Of a DNA stretch of 41,368 bases, positions 1 through 8,148 are shown in pieces. Position numbers and translations under genes: made by a program. Position 1 is the first letter of the stretch. Every line of letters starts with the position of its first letter. The stretch comes from Clostridia bacterium (GTDB lineage Bacteria; Bacillota; Clostridia; Lachnospirales; Lachnospiraceae): NCBI GenBank assembly GCA_003249225.1, contig QKJQ01000035.1, positions 1 to 41,368 of the forward strand. The letters run 5' to 3'. A model generated the notes under the pieces. That model made no database searches and was not told the origin of the DNA. It was given only the letters and a program-made list of their open reading frames with translations.

Positions 1-159
1 CATAGGACATGCATATCCACAATACACTCTTCCAAAAAACATTGCTACTAAAAGACTTATGGCAAACAGTCCCAACCATAGCATCATTTTTCCATTTGCA
101 ATTAATATTAAGAATCCAATCAAAAATATTCCACGAATTATTGCTCCTACATACTTCAT
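1..159 (-). CDS. 4Fe-4S membrane protein, N-terminal part (cut by window edge)
   Basis: Only the first 53 codons are in the window; the gene runs off the left edge. The start ATG at 159 is preceded by a clear AGGAGG. The fragment is hydrophobic (two membrane segments, about residues 5-22 and 27-43) and ends in GRVYCGYACPM, the C-x3-CP signature that opens the polyferredoxin domain of NapH/NosR/RdxA-like membrane iron-sulfur proteins. Those proteins pass electrons at the membrane; which partner is used here is unknown. It lies 18 bases downstream of the permease/ferredoxin gene and is probably the last or next gene of that operon. Family placement is from the motif only. Confidence 0.7.
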   Translation of the reverse strand, partial: MKYVGAIIRGIFLIGFLILIANGKMMLWLGLFAISLLVAMFFGRVYCGYACPM

Positions 160-177
160 ATCCTTAACCTCCTCTCG

Positions 178-910
178 TTATTCAGATTGCCCCACTACAA
201 TTGCTTTTGTAGGACATTTATCTGCCATTTTCACAATAACAGCGATTTGCGATTTCTCTTTTGGATCTTGCTTTACAAAAGCTTTATTATCCCTAATTTC
301 GTAATACTCAGGTAATAATTTCACACAAACACCACAGCCAATGCAATATTCTTGTTTTATTGTGAGTATTCTTTCTTTACTTTCCATTTCTGGTTTAGGC
401 AGATCTCTTGTTTTTACAAATAATGCCATAAAATATCCCATAGCAAAAATCGAAATTACAGTTAGCACCCAACGTATTCCCATAAATTTAATGCCTAAAA
501 ATTTCACTTCATTTGCAAGCATAGGTATTTTTATAACAGCCCATGAACTTAAGATAATTACAATATTTGTAATGCTGGCACCCTTTCTTTTTCAACATTA
601 ACTTACTAATTGGAAATGCAGCATAGATTGGGCCTGCGGAAATACTTCCTAATAATAAAGAAAATAGATTTCCTTTTATTCCTGAATTTTCTCCAAAATC
701 TTTTATAATCATTTCTTTTGGAACTAATGCTTCTATAACAACCGTAAGCAAAAAGATTACCGGAAGCACCTGTAGCATTTCAATTAAATAGTAAGTACTA
801 TTTTTCCATGATTGGATTGCTTTGTCTGGGGACGTGAAAAGTAGAATACTATAAACAACTAAAACCAAAAAAATAAGTCTATTTCTTTTTAAAACACTCA
901 CTATTTTCAT
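178..910 (-). pseudogene. ArsP/DUF318-type half-permease fused to a ferredoxin domain, frameshifted
   Basis: Two frames read as one protein. The upstream frame (910 to about 583) gives the first half of a COG0701/DUF318 (ArsP_1) permease domain ending ...GPIYAAFPISKLMLKKKG. The downstream frame continues it as ASITNIVIILSSWAVIKIPML, then a membrane segment and a C-terminal single-cluster ferredoxin domain (C-x2-C-x2-C, later a CP). The frames join if one base is removed from the CCC at 581-583 (GGG on the coding strand), next to an A-rich run. The start ATG overlaps the previous stop (ATGA, 907-910), suggesting translational coupling. COG0701 permeases are membrane proteins linked to metal, arsenical or thiol traffic; the substrate here is unknown. 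The break may be a real mutation, a +1 recoding site or a sequencing error. A separate start for the 3' part could be ATG 522, but it has no good ribosome site. Confidence 0.75.
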
Positions 911-1389
911 ATGATTACCCCCATCACAAGTGCAATAACAATAGCAAAAGCGAAACTAAACAAATTCCTTGTTACTGCAAATTTAGTCCCAAATTCTTTC
1001 TTTTCTAAGGGAAAAGTTACTACTCCCACCATCGTTAACGTTGTCAAAAATCCTACTGCAGGTACAATACTTGCTCCAGCATCGACTAATGATCCTACTA
1101 ATGGAAAAGCAACGAAAGCTGGAATCAATGTTATGCTTCCTACCGCTGCAGAAATAAATGTTGAAACGATTGTATTTGATGATCCCAACACTGTTTTAAT
1201 TGTTTCCGGCGGAATAAATGTAAGTACCAATCCGATTAAAAAAATTATTGCAACAATTTCTCCTATCATACCTCCCATCATACTTTTTGATTTTTTCATT
1301 GCATCAAATGTTTTCTCCTTACTCTTAACAAGCGAAACTACGAACAATACAACCGCTATAACCCAAAATATAATTGTAAAAATATCCAT
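907..1389 (-). CDS. ArsP/DUF318-type half-permease
   Basis: A 160-residue integral membrane protein. It has an N-terminal membrane segment, a basic cytoplasmic loop (SKEKTFDAMKKSKSMMGG) and then several hydrophobic helices with SITLIPAFVAFPLVGSLVDA and GASIVPAVGFLTTLTMVG, which match the conserved repeat of COG0701 permeases. Full-length members carry two such halves in one chain; here the halves are separate genes, and the second half lies immediately downstream with a 4-base overlap. The start ATG is preceded by GGAGGA. It is the first gene of a minus-strand operon reading away from the Crp/Fnr gene, from a promoter at about 1412. The transported substrate cannot be read from the sequence. 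Confidence 0.8.
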   Translation of the reverse strand: MDIFTIIFWVIAVVLFVVSLVKSKEKTFDAMKKSKSMMGGMIGEIVAIIFLIGLVLTFIPPETIKTVLGSSNTIVSTFISAAVGSITLIPAFVAFPLVGSLVDAGASIVPAVGFLTTLTMVGVVTFPLEKKEFGTKFAVTRNLFSFAFAIVIALVMGVII

Positions 1390-1418
1390 GCCATTCCTCC
1401 TTAACTTGATTTATGTTC

Positions 1419-1460
1419 ATTATAGTAGTATACTCATCAAAAAAGCGTTACCTTAGTAAC
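1419..1460 (-). promoter_or_regulatory. Permease-operon promoter with Crp/Fnr-type palindrome at -41.5
   Basis: On the minus strand a perfect -10 TATAAT lies at 1424-1419, giving a predicted transcription start near 1412. There is no good -35 box. Instead the palindrome GTTAC-N4-GTAAC occupies 1447-1460, centred 41.5 bases upstream of that start. This is the position of class II activator sites bound by CRP/FNR proteins, and the spacing GTTAC-N4-GTAAC resembles FNR-family half-sites. The palindrome is also only 17 bases before the regulator's own start codon, so the regulator may control itself too. Confidence 0.6.
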
Positions 1461-1476
1461 ACTCTGCGGAGGATAT

Positions 1477-2127
1477 ATGAATCAATTCGAAAAACTAATT
1501 GAAAGTAATACAATATTAAGTTCCCTTCCTTCTGAAATAATAAAATCTCATATTCAAAACAGAACATTTAAAGTTATTAGTTTTCAGAAGAACAGTATTG
1601 TACATTTTGTAGGTGATAAATGTAACCAACTAGAAATTATTCTAAAGGGAACGGTCGTTGTTGAACGTATTGATGAATCTGGAGATTTACTTACAATTGC
1701 TGAATTTTATCAAGATGATATCCTGGGTGGAAATCTGTTGTTTTCAAATAGTCCTTACTATCCTATGACTACAACTACAAGAGAAGAAAGTATCATTTTA
1801 GTAATCGAGAAGAATTTACTATTTGATTTGCTATCTGAGTTCCCCACTTTTTTAAAAGTTTATCTTGAATTTGTTTCAGATCATACCTTTATTCTAGGTG
1901 ATAAAATTAAACATTATGTGAATAAAACCATTCGCGAGTGTATTTTAAATTATTTAGCATATGAGAGTAAACTTCAAAATTCTAATCAAATTCAATTAGG
2001 CATAACCAAAAAAGAACTTGCTGACAGAATAGGAGTTCAAAGAACTTCTCTTTCTCGTGAGCTTTCAAAAATGCGTGATGAAGGCATTATAGATTATGAC
2101 AGGAATTCAATTAAACTTATCAAATAA
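1477..2127 (+). CDS. Crp/Fnr-family transcriptional regulator
   Basis: A 216-residue protein with the two-domain CRP/FNR plan: a cyclic-nucleotide-binding-like beta barrel (about residues 15-130), a dimerisation helix, and a C-terminal winged helix-turn-helix with KKELADRIGVQRTSLSRELSKMRDEGII, the typical recognition-helix stretch. It has no N-terminal cysteine cluster as in FNR, so it probably does not carry an oxygen-sensing Fe-S cluster in that place; the effector is unknown. The start ATG is preceded by GCGGAGGA. It is divergent from the permease/ferredoxin operon, and the shared intergenic region contains a palindrome placed as a class II activator site, so that operon is its likely target. 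A terminator follows. Confidence 0.9.
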   Translation: MNQFEKLIESNTILSSLPSEIIKSHIQNRTFKVISFQKNSIVHFVGDKCNQLEIILKGTVVVERIDESGDLLTIAEFYQDDILGGNLLFSNSPYYPMTTTTREESIILVIEKNLLFDLLSEFPTFLKVYLEFVSDHTFILGDKIKHYVNKTIRECILNYLAYESKLQNSNQIQLGITKKELADRIGVQRTSLSRELSKMRDEGIIDYDRNSIKLIK

Positions 2128-2138
2128 GCAAGATAATA

Positions 2139-2162
2139 GGGCTGTGCTATTTCAGCCCTTTT
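2139..2162 (+). terminator. Intrinsic terminator of the Crp/Fnr gene
   Basis: GGGCTG (2139-2144), an 8-base loop and CAGCCC (2153-2158), followed by TTTT. It lies 12 bases after the regulator stop. The same stem is 14 bases past the stop of the convergent secreted-protein gene and may serve both strands. Confidence 0.75.
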
Positions 2163-2171
2163 GACTTATGC

Positions 2172-4259
2172 TCAATAATTTTTATTCGCCTTAAATATAT
2201 CAAGAAATTCCTTAATGTTATACTGATATTTTGAATTTCCCATACCATAATTATTCACATAGTGCTTCACTTGCTCAATATCTTCCTTCGAAAATTCCCA
2301 TATTTGCACTGTATGTGACCAATTACCATCTTCGCCTTTTACATTGTACATAGCTGCTTCCAGCGTATCTTTGTAAGTCACCTCACTTTTCCACTTAGAA
2401 GTCGATTCTAATCCACCATTTTCATAAGACTTCAAATAATAACTTGAATCGATATACCTTGCATATTGTTTCTTCCCATCAAAGTCCATCGGGCCTTCTA
2501 CGGTTGCATCTGTATCAACTATTGTAACTTTAACCTGCTTCTCTGTCGTATTATTTCTGCTATCCGTCGTGGTATAGGTTGTTACCAATTCTCCTGAACT
2601 TGTGAAGCTTGAGAACATAGTCAACGAATAGTTCTTGACCCTGATCTGCGTTGTCCCATCCTCCCTGTCCACCGATTTTACTGTTCGAAGTAGCTCAGTC
2701 TCAGTAATAATACCGGTTTTTGCTTCATATAAGGTAAAATAACGGTCACTGCATGTCAGATCCGGTGCATAATCCCAAATAGCATAAAAATCAAAGGTGT
2801 ATCCATCTACACTTGTCAGATTTCGAATCTGCTGTCTTTCAGAATAACTTGCAGAATAAGCATTGGCATCCGTATTCCACCCAAGGTAAGTACAAGGATG
2901 TGCTGGTGGTGTAAAACTCATTACTGGTAAAGTATATGTTTGGTCATACTTGCAAGTCATCATTGTCATTGTCCCGCTTCCACCGTTTGGATAAAATACA
3001 ATATAATACGTATTTGCTTCCGCATTTGCAGTTAATACTACATTTCCTCCCACAGTAAAGGAATACCTTTTACTAATGGAAGTATAAGTGCCACTCCAGT
3101 TTTTCCACGTATAACCTGTTTTCACAGCGGCATCCACTGTAGATGTTGCACCGTAATAGTAACTGCCTCCACCAGACACACTTTCAATTCCAGTACCTGC
3201 ACTTACACTGACTGTATACTTCTTTCTCGAAATATAGATATAATGGTTCTTTGCTTCTGTCACTGTATACTCACTGATTGAACTTGCATTATAACAATCA
3301 TTTCCTCCGTATGACCATTCAAAACTAGAACCATAATACAGATTCTGACTTTTTGCCAGTCCCCAATCACCACTATAATTTCCATTGGCATCCTGATATT
3401 TCACATACACATTCTGTACATATTGCTTTCTTGTGACAGAAACATAGGACGTTTTATCTTGCTTTGCCGTATAGGAAATACTGGCAGCATTATAGCAGGC
3501 ATCTGCATTTCTTGACCATGAAACGGTCTCTCCATAAACATAATCCTTGTTTATTACTACACTATATCCTCCATAATCACCATCGACATTCTGATATCTT
3601 ACATATACAACCTGCCTGGATTTTAATTCTGTCACATAATTAATAGTCTTATTAAAATAACTGTGCAGGGAGCTTGGATTGCTCCACGGTGCAGAGTTCG
3701 CTATACCGTTATAATCTGTATAGACACTTCCCCAAAAGTTTCCGTAATCATCCATAGAACCACTATTCCTACGATTTCCATATCGATCAATTTTGACAGT
3801 AATCATGCAACTGTCTACAATCAAATATCCACCGTTAATAATAAATTCGTTATAAGCAGTCCTATTTGTCTGCGCCAATTTTGATTTCACATAACTAAGA
3901 TTAATCCTGCATAAATCATAAATATATCCATTGGAATACACTTCATTTACTGTTTCTACCGTATACCCAGACAAATTAAAGTAAATATATGTGGATTTTG
4001 AACTTGTATTTACCCTCATACGATAACCAATAGTACTCCAATGTGTTGTACTAACATTTACCGTTGCTGCCTTTCCCCTTGTCGCATAATAAAAGTACCC
4101 ATCTTTAAATACAATGCCTGATCCATAATTGTTATAAAAATCAACTGCATTATCAAAGTTTCCCGCCCTAACTTCTTGAGGTGGGACTACTATGGCAACT
4201 CCTATTATCGTCAAAAAGAAAAACAGACTGAGTAAGCCTGTTTTCCATGATTTCTTCAT
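2172..4259 (-). CDS. Large secreted repeat protein with InlB-like domain (putative adhesin)
   Basis: 695 residues. Residues 1-32 form a classic signal peptide (basic start, hydrophobic core, VRA cleavage site). An N-terminal region (33-210) is rich in Tyr, Ser and Asn. Two tandem repeats of about 66 residues follow (about 215-280 and 281-348), each with VxYVxYQ(N/D), YG..xW and CYNA(A)SIS. Residues 350-415 are glycine-rich. Residues 416-497 resemble the InlB B / Listeria-Bacteroides repeat (YYIVFYPNGG...GWNTD...FYAIWDY). Residues 500-585 look like an Ig-like strand domain (DREDGTTQIR, VTIVD). There is no LPXTG signal or C-terminal membrane anchor, so it is probably released or held by partners. 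It is the last gene of the pilus island, 18 bases after the 265-residue protein; a pilus-borne or secreted adhesin is an inference. Confidence 0.8.
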   Translation of the reverse strand: MKKSWKTGLLSLFFFLTIIGVAIVVPPQEVRAGNFDNAVDFYNNYGSGIVFKDGYFYYATRGKAATVNVSTTHWSTIGYRMRVNTSSKSTYIYFNLSGYTVETVNEVYSNGYIYDLCRINLSYVKSKLAQTNRTAYNEFIINGGYLIVDSCMITVKIDRYGNRRNSGSMDDYGNFWGSVYTDYNGIANSAPWSNPSSLHSYFNKTINYVTELKSRQVVYVRYQNVDGDYGGYSVVINKDYVYGETVSWSRNADACYNAASISYTAKQDKTSYVSVTRKQYVQNVYVKYQDANGNYSGDWGLAKSQNLYYGSSFEWSYGGNDCYNASSISEYTVTEAKNHYIYISRKKYTVSVSAGTGIESVSGGGSYYYGATSTVDAAVKTGYTWKNWSGTYTSISKRYSFTVGGNVVLTANAEANTYYIVFYPNGGSGTMTMMTCKYDQTYTLPVMSFTPPAHPCTYLGWNTDANAYSASYSERQQIRNLTSVDGYTFDFYAIWDYAPDLTCSDRYFTLYEAKTGIITETELLRTVKSVDREDGTTQIRVKNYSLTMFSSFTSSGELVTTYTTTDSRNNTTEKQVKVTIVDTDATVEGPMDFDGKKQYARYIDSSYYLKSYENGGLESTSKWKSEVTYKDTLEAAMYNVKGEDGNWSHTVQIWEFSKEDIEQVKHYVNNYGMGNSKYQYNIKEFLDIFKANKNY

Positions 4260-4277
4260 ATTTAATTCTTCCTTCCT

Positions 4278-5075
4278 CTAAAATACAAATGCTGACCAGT
4301 TATAACATACCGTCTTGTTGGTTCCATCCGGATTCTGTTTTCCATTACTATAAGTGCCTACAAAAGAATACAGATTGCCACCGTCTCTTAAATCAATTTC
4401 AGGAACCTCATCAAATAGTGCATATCCTTTACTGGTCACACTGACTTCCATATAATCAATCTTTTGCTCCTCCAGATAACTGATGATTTTATCTTTTAGC
4501 TCTGCATCCGAAAGAGCTCCTGATTTCCAAGACTGAATCATCGAATCAAGATCTGCCTTCTGTGCAGAAGTAATATCTCCCTTTGCAGACGCTTCTGCTT
4601 TCCAGCCTTCTGATATTGGAACATACTTTGTTTCTGTCGACGGTGCAACTGTCGCTGTTGGCTCGGACTGAGTAGAAGGTTTTTCTGTTGCTTTCACTTC
4701 TGATGTGGTTTCATCCTCTGCATTCGTCTCTGATTTCTTCGTTACACTAGGCTTCTCTGTTTCTGAATCCTTAGCTTCCACTGTTGGTGTTGCGGTAACG
4801 CTAGTATTCTCTTTAGAGCTTTCTGTAGATTCCTTTGTCGGCTCTTTTGTATCTTCTACTTGAGGCGTTTCTTCTGCGACTGGAACTTCTGTCGGTTTCA
4901 CTTCTTTCTCAATAGTAATTCCATCTCTTTCAGTATCAGCGGAGGTTTCCACCAGATTCTGATTTGATTTCAAATTAGAGACAAACAGTATTCCAGCAGC
5001 TAACACTACTATAGTAAATATACCTATGAATGGCTTCCAATACTTTCTTAAAAATCTCTTCATCTTCTCTTTCAT
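4278..5075 (-). CDS. Membrane-anchored protein with Thr/Glu/Lys/Pro-rich stalk
   Basis: 265 residues with no recognised family. A basic N-terminus (KEKMKRFLRKYWK) is followed by one membrane segment (about 15-33), a low-complexity stalk (about 40-150) dominated by Thr, Glu, Lys, Ser and Pro, and a C-terminal region (about 155-265) that includes a helical stretch (TSAQKADLDSMIQSWKSGALSDAELKDKIISYLEEQ). The predicted topology is a short inner part, an extracellular stalk and a folded tip, common for surface-displayed proteins of monoderms. It sits between the pseudopilin-like genes and the large secreted protein in the same operon, so a role in surface presentation is plausible but unproven. 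Start ATG 5075 has an AGGAGG-like site. Confidence 0.75.
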   Translation of the reverse strand: MKEKMKRFLRKYWKPFIGIFTIVVLAAGILFVSNLKSNQNLVETSADTERDGITIEKEVKPTEVPVAEETPQVEDTKEPTKESTESSKENTSVTATPTVEAKDSETEKPSVTKKSETNAEDETTSEVKATEKPSTQSEPTATVAPSTETKYVPISEGWKAEASAKGDITSAQKADLDSMIQSWKSGALSDAELKDKIISYLEEQKIDYMEVSVTSKGYALFDEVPEIDLRDGGNLYSFVGTYSNGKQNPDGTNKTVCYNWSAFVF

Positions 5076-5085
5076 CTTGCGCCTC

Positions 5086-5475
5086 CTAACTAACTGGAAC
5101 TGTATATTGTTCCATAATTACGGTTCTCTTTACCGACACCTGTCCTTCTGTTCCAATTGGATGCATATACTTCTCAATAACTTCTACGGAAAAGAGTCCT
5201 TTTTGATAATCAACATCTAATACATTGACCTTTATGCTACAATCAGAATTGATCTGCACCAATAAGGCTTCTATAAAATCTGCGACAAATTCATCATTAC
5301 TGCTCACAGAATAAGTCTTAGTATCAAACTGGTTCACCACGGTATCCTGTAAAGCACTGTCCACTGCACGATTTAGCTCGTTCTGTCTCATATTCGTTCC
5401 ACACAGGGTCATTACAATAACAATCGATATAATCGCACAGATGGTAATTCCAAAACCTAAAAACACATTCTTCAT
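5086..5475 (-). CDS. TadE/pseudopilin-like small membrane protein
   Basis: 129 residues. It begins MKNVFLGFGITICAIISIVIVMTLCG, a short N-terminus ending in Gly and then a single hydrophobic helix, followed by a soluble domain (residues 30-129) with alternating strands. This is the build of TadE-like minor pilins and DUF4320-like proteins. The first residues echo the MKEIF..(Y/F)G pattern of other small proteins in this operon. It starts two bases after the stop of the preceding gene and ends 10 bases before the next start, so it is co-translated within the operon. Assignment as a minor pilin is inference from size, topology and neighbours. Confidence 0.7.
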   Translation of the reverse strand: MKNVFLGFGITICAIISIVIVMTLCGTNMRQNELNRAVDSALQDTVVNQFDTKTYSVSSNDEFVADFIEALLVQINSDCSIKVNVLDVDYQKGLFSVEVIEKYMHPIGTEGQVSVKRTVIMEQYTVPVS

Positions 5476-5477
5476 CC

Positions 5478-6014
5478 CTAGCTCCTCCTCTCGTCCACGG
5501 CAATCGGTATCTTCCAGACACTGGTCAGATTTTCTCTGTCCCTGATCTGGAAATAGACCACATACACCCCTGAACTTGGAAAACGGATACTTCCATCCGT
5601 AGCGGAATAGGCACTCATAACACTTGTTCCATCGGCTCTTCTGATATCTAACACTTTACCAAACATGGTATTTGTAAACAACTTTGCTATGATGACCTTA
5701 TCCATTGGATAAATCGTTCCTTCCATATCCTTGGCATAATACCTGGTAAGAAAACTGGTACTACTTAAAGCAAAGAACCTACCATAAGAAGCTGTGTATG
5801 CTACAACCGGCTTTGTCCTATTATGCCAAGTAACTACAGAATCAAAGTCGTGATAAGAAGTATAATCTGTTTCTTCTTTTTCCACTGACACCCCTGCAAT
5901 CTTTAATATTCCTGTTTTGCCTGATACCGAGATTCCAAATAAAACTCCTAGTATCAAGACAGCAGTTACAATAGCAATAATTGCAGTTCCAAACTCATGG
6001 AATATCTCTTTCAT
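5478..6014 (-). CDS. Pilus-operon membrane protein with pilin-like N-terminus
   Basis: 178 residues, family not recognised. It begins MKEIFHEFGTAIIAIVTAVLILGVLFG, the same start as the small pilin-like proteins of this operon. The single membrane segment (about 9-31) is followed by an extracellular domain of about 145 residues, mostly beta-strand in pattern (FPSSGVYVVYFQIRDRENLTSVWKIPI near the end). The ending resembles an Ig/Y_Y_Y-type strand domain. The start ATG abuts the stop of the upstream 50-residue gene. The shared N-terminus suggests it is placed in the membrane or fibre the same way as the small pilins, perhaps as a tip or minor subunit. Confidence 0.75.
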   Translation of the reverse strand: MKEIFHEFGTAIIAIVTAVLILGVLFGISVSGKTGILKIAGVSVEKEETDYTSYHDFDSVVTWHNRTKPVVAYTASYGRFFALSSTSFLTRYYAKDMEGTIYPMDKVIIAKLFTNTMFGKVLDIRRADGTSVMSAYSATDGSIRFPSSGVYVVYFQIRDRENLTSVWKIPIAVDERRS

Positions 6015-6167
6015 CTAAGCACCACCTCCTAACACACTGGTAATGAAAAGATGAATCAGCGTTGTTATAGGCTCGCCGAGAAAGAAATATGCCAGTATTC
6101 CAAGAAAGAGTCCACCACTGATTGCTTCAATAATAAACTCTCCATACTCTTCAAAAATCTCCTTCAT
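6015..6167 (-). CDS. Small pilin-like membrane protein (50 aa)
   Basis: A 50-residue product starting MKEIFEEYGEFIIEAISGG, with one hydrophobic stretch and a second short one near the C-terminus. A GAGGA ribosome site lies just upstream of ATG 6167, and the stop TAG touches the ATG of the next gene. The first nine residues nearly match those of the duplicated pilin-like genes upstream (MKEIFEQYG), so it appears to be a divergent member of the same family. Too short for family assignment by eye; the call rests on the motif, ribosome site and operon position. Confidence 0.65.
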   Translation of the reverse strand: MKEIFEEYGEFIIEAISGGLFLGILAYFFLGEPITTLIHLFITSVLGGGA

Positions 6168-6177
6168 TCAATCCTCC

Positions 6178-6282
6178 TCAAATGCTGATCACCCTTAAAA
6201 AGCCAATCAGTATGGCTGCCATTCCACTTCCTGCAATGGCATAAATAATGCCACTTCCAAATTGTTCTATAATCAACTTCAT
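6178..6282 (-). CDS. Small pilin-like membrane protein (34 aa)
   Basis: A 34-residue product starting MKLIIEQFGSGIIYAIAGSG and consisting of one hydrophobic segment ending in a basic residue. AAGGAGG lies directly upstream of ATG 6282. It is 10 bases before the 50-residue gene and 10 bases after the DUF4320-like gene, in the same operon. The N-terminal pattern (MK.I.EQ.G..II) is the shared one of this locus. Probably a very short pilin-like or assembly peptide; function unproven. Confidence 0.6.
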   Translation of the reverse strand: MKLIIEQFGSGIIYAIAGSGMAAILIGFLRVISI

Positions 6283-6292
6283 AAAATCCTCC

Positions 6293-6634
6293 TTATCTTG
6301 CAAATGCTCGAATCTGCTGGGTGTTGATGACTCCTAAGAAGTCCACATGATAGTTGTATTTAAGAATCACTTCCATCAAAGTTGGTTTTCCGTCTTCGTC
6401 TTTTACAATACTGCTCTCGTCAATCAAAAGCTCATACCCTGCATTGGCTGCCTGCGTCTTGCACGCATTGATCACACTTGGTGCAAAATTGGAATCCTCG
6501 ATTTCTGCTACTACCGAAGCATGAAAGTCCCTCGCATTGTTTGCGTCAATACAAGCAGACATTACACCAGCCATCGTAAATACGGATAGCAGAAGGATAA
6601 AAATTCCCACATAGGTCTTAATTGTTGTGCTCAT
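6293..6634 (-). CDS. DUF4320-like pseudopilin protein
   Basis: 113 residues with one N-terminal membrane helix (about 8-28) followed by a soluble domain with a long helix (NARDFHASVVAEIEDSNFAPSVINACKTQAANAGYELLI) and strands ending in a VDFLGVINTQQIRAFAR tail. This build fits DUF4320, a family of small proteins found in Tad-like and conjugative loci of Firmicutes (recalled, not searched). The start ATG has a GGAGGG site. It directly follows the TadB/TadC-like gene by 11 bases. Likely a minor pilin of the machine. Confidence 0.7.
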   Translation of the reverse strand: MSTTIKTYVGIFILLLSVFTMAGVMSACIDANNARDFHASVVAEIEDSNFAPSVINACKTQAANAGYELLIDESSIVKDEDGKPTLMEVILKYNYHVDFLGVINTQQIRAFAR

Positions 6635-6645
6635 TCTTTTCCCTC

Positions 6646-8148
6646 CTACATTCCAAAGGTCAGGTTCTGAAGGAATACCACCAAAAGCAGAGCCATATCC
6701 ACCATCAACTTAAAGGAAGCAAGTAGTGACGGTAATAGAATATAAATCTTCATCCCGGCAATCTTATCCTCCTGTGTCAGCTTCTCCGCCTTATCCATCA
6801 TGGCATTATTGCGGTCTATAAGTTCCTCTACTTGCTTTGTGACATCCCCTGCATTTCCACTGGATAATGCATAAAGCATTTTCATGGCTGACTGCACATC
6901 CGGGTTTCGATAATCCTTTAAAAATCTGTGATATGGTTCAATTACATTTGGATCATCTTCAAGTTCTAAAATCAACTCATCCAGTGCATGAATTAAGACC
7001 TCTGGGGCACTGTCCATGGATTTACGGATTGCCATCTGCACATTATCGGTCTGTAACAGTAATGCTACCTCCATCAACCAGTTAGGGAACTGTTTTTCAA
7101 TCTCCCTTGCTACCTTTTTCTTGGCAAGATTATGACCGACCTTATGCTGATTTAAGAAAAACAGTACCACTACAATCCCAGCTACCAGCACAGCAATATT
7201 TTGAAAATACACAAATACACCGATAAAAAGGATAGCTGGAATGACCGCCATCTTCTGACTGCTTTTGGCTTCCTTTGCTTCATCGTAGTCTCTTACCTGA
7301 AGGTATTTCCAATCCATTCCTGAACTGTCCGTTTCCTTCTCAATCCAGCTTCTGCACAACTTCTTATCTGCCTTTACATAGATGAGCATACAGATACCAA
7401 TCAATACCACCGCTGATATCTGGCATAAAGGAATCGCACTAATATCCAAATCTCCTCCTAACAAATAAAGAGGCAGAATACAAATCAGCAACGTTGCTAC
7501 CAATGCAATCATGATATTTCGCTTTACGATCTGGAATTCCTTTTGCAGATTGATAATTCGCTCTGCCCACATGGCTCTGTTCTTAGAAAGCAATGCAATA
7601 CTGCCGCCTGCATCACCCCCACGTCTCTGTGCACCCATTACAAAGGAATGAACAGCATCGACTCTCTCACAATGAAAGAACTCGCTAATCATTACCAATG
7701 CTTCCTCCTCTGGGTCTTCACTATCTGTGGCATACTGAATATGTTCGATTGCCTGAAGCAGTATCTCATGAAACTCTCCTTCATCAAAAATAGTTGCCGT
7801 CTCTGTCAATGCATTCAGTATCGTTTTATTTCTCTTAAAGGAATATAAGAACTGTTCCATATAATTATTTGCCATAGAAAACATGGTCGTATGATACTTC
7901 CCCTTCATGGTCTGAATTAGGACTAGTGGTGAGAACACCACCCCAATGATTCCGATTGCAGCAATATAAGGTAACTGCAACTTATATAACAGTCCAAAGA
8001 TAGCTGCCAGAAGCACAACCATTCCATAAGAAATCATAGCTTTCTTAGGTGTAAACTCATATCCATATCTTGCAAGTTCCTGTGTCAGGTTCTTGTATCG
8101 CAAAAACCTGAGAGAACTTTTTTTCTTCTTTCCACGTTCTTTCTTCAA
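6646..8148 (-). CDS. TadB/TadC-like type II secretion F-family membrane protein
   Basis: 500 residues, long enough for both TadB- and TadC-like halves. There is a very basic N-terminus, paired membrane helices at about 40-80, a cytoplasmic helical domain (NYMEQFLYSFKRNKTILNALTETATIFDEGEFHEIL), further helices around 215-255, and a second half with the F-domain pattern (EIEKQFPNWLMEVALLLQTDNVQMAIRKSMDSAPEVL) and a last membrane helix near the end. F-family proteins form the membrane platform on which the ATPase pushes pilins out. The start is TTG, chosen because AGGAGG sits 9 bases upstream and because it overlaps the ATPase stop (TTGA), indicating coupled translation. The pairing with the ATPase makes the call secure as a Tad/T2SS platform. 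Confidence 0.85.
   Translation of the reverse strand: MKKERGKKKKSSLRFLRYKNLTQELARYGYEFTPKKAMISYGMVVLLAAIFGLLYKLQLPYIAAIGIIGVVFSPLVLIQTMKGKYHTTMFSMANNYMEQFLYSFKRNKTILNALTETATIFDEGEFHEILLQAIEHIQYATDSEDPEEEALVMISEFFHCERVDAVHSFVMGAQRRGGDAGGSIALLSKNRAMWAERIINLQKEFQIVKRNIMIALVATLLICILPLYLLGGDLDISAIPLCQISAVVLIGICMLIYVKADKKLCRSWIEKETDSSGMDWKYLQVRDYDEAKEAKSSQKMAVIPAILFIGVFVYFQNIAVLVAGIVVVLFFLNQHKVGHNLAKKKVAREIEKQFPNWLMEVALLLQTDNVQMAIRKSMDSAPEVLIHALDELILELEDDPNVIEPYHRFLKDYRNPDVQSAMKMLYALSSGNAGDVTKQVEELIDRNNAMMDKAEKLTQEDKIAGMKIYILLPSLLASFKLMVDMALLLVVFLQNLTFGM

Noticed and set aside
911..1456. Plus-strand 181-codon frame opposite the half-permease
   Set aside because: Shadow of the minus-strand permease gene; no family resemblance and no ribosome site.
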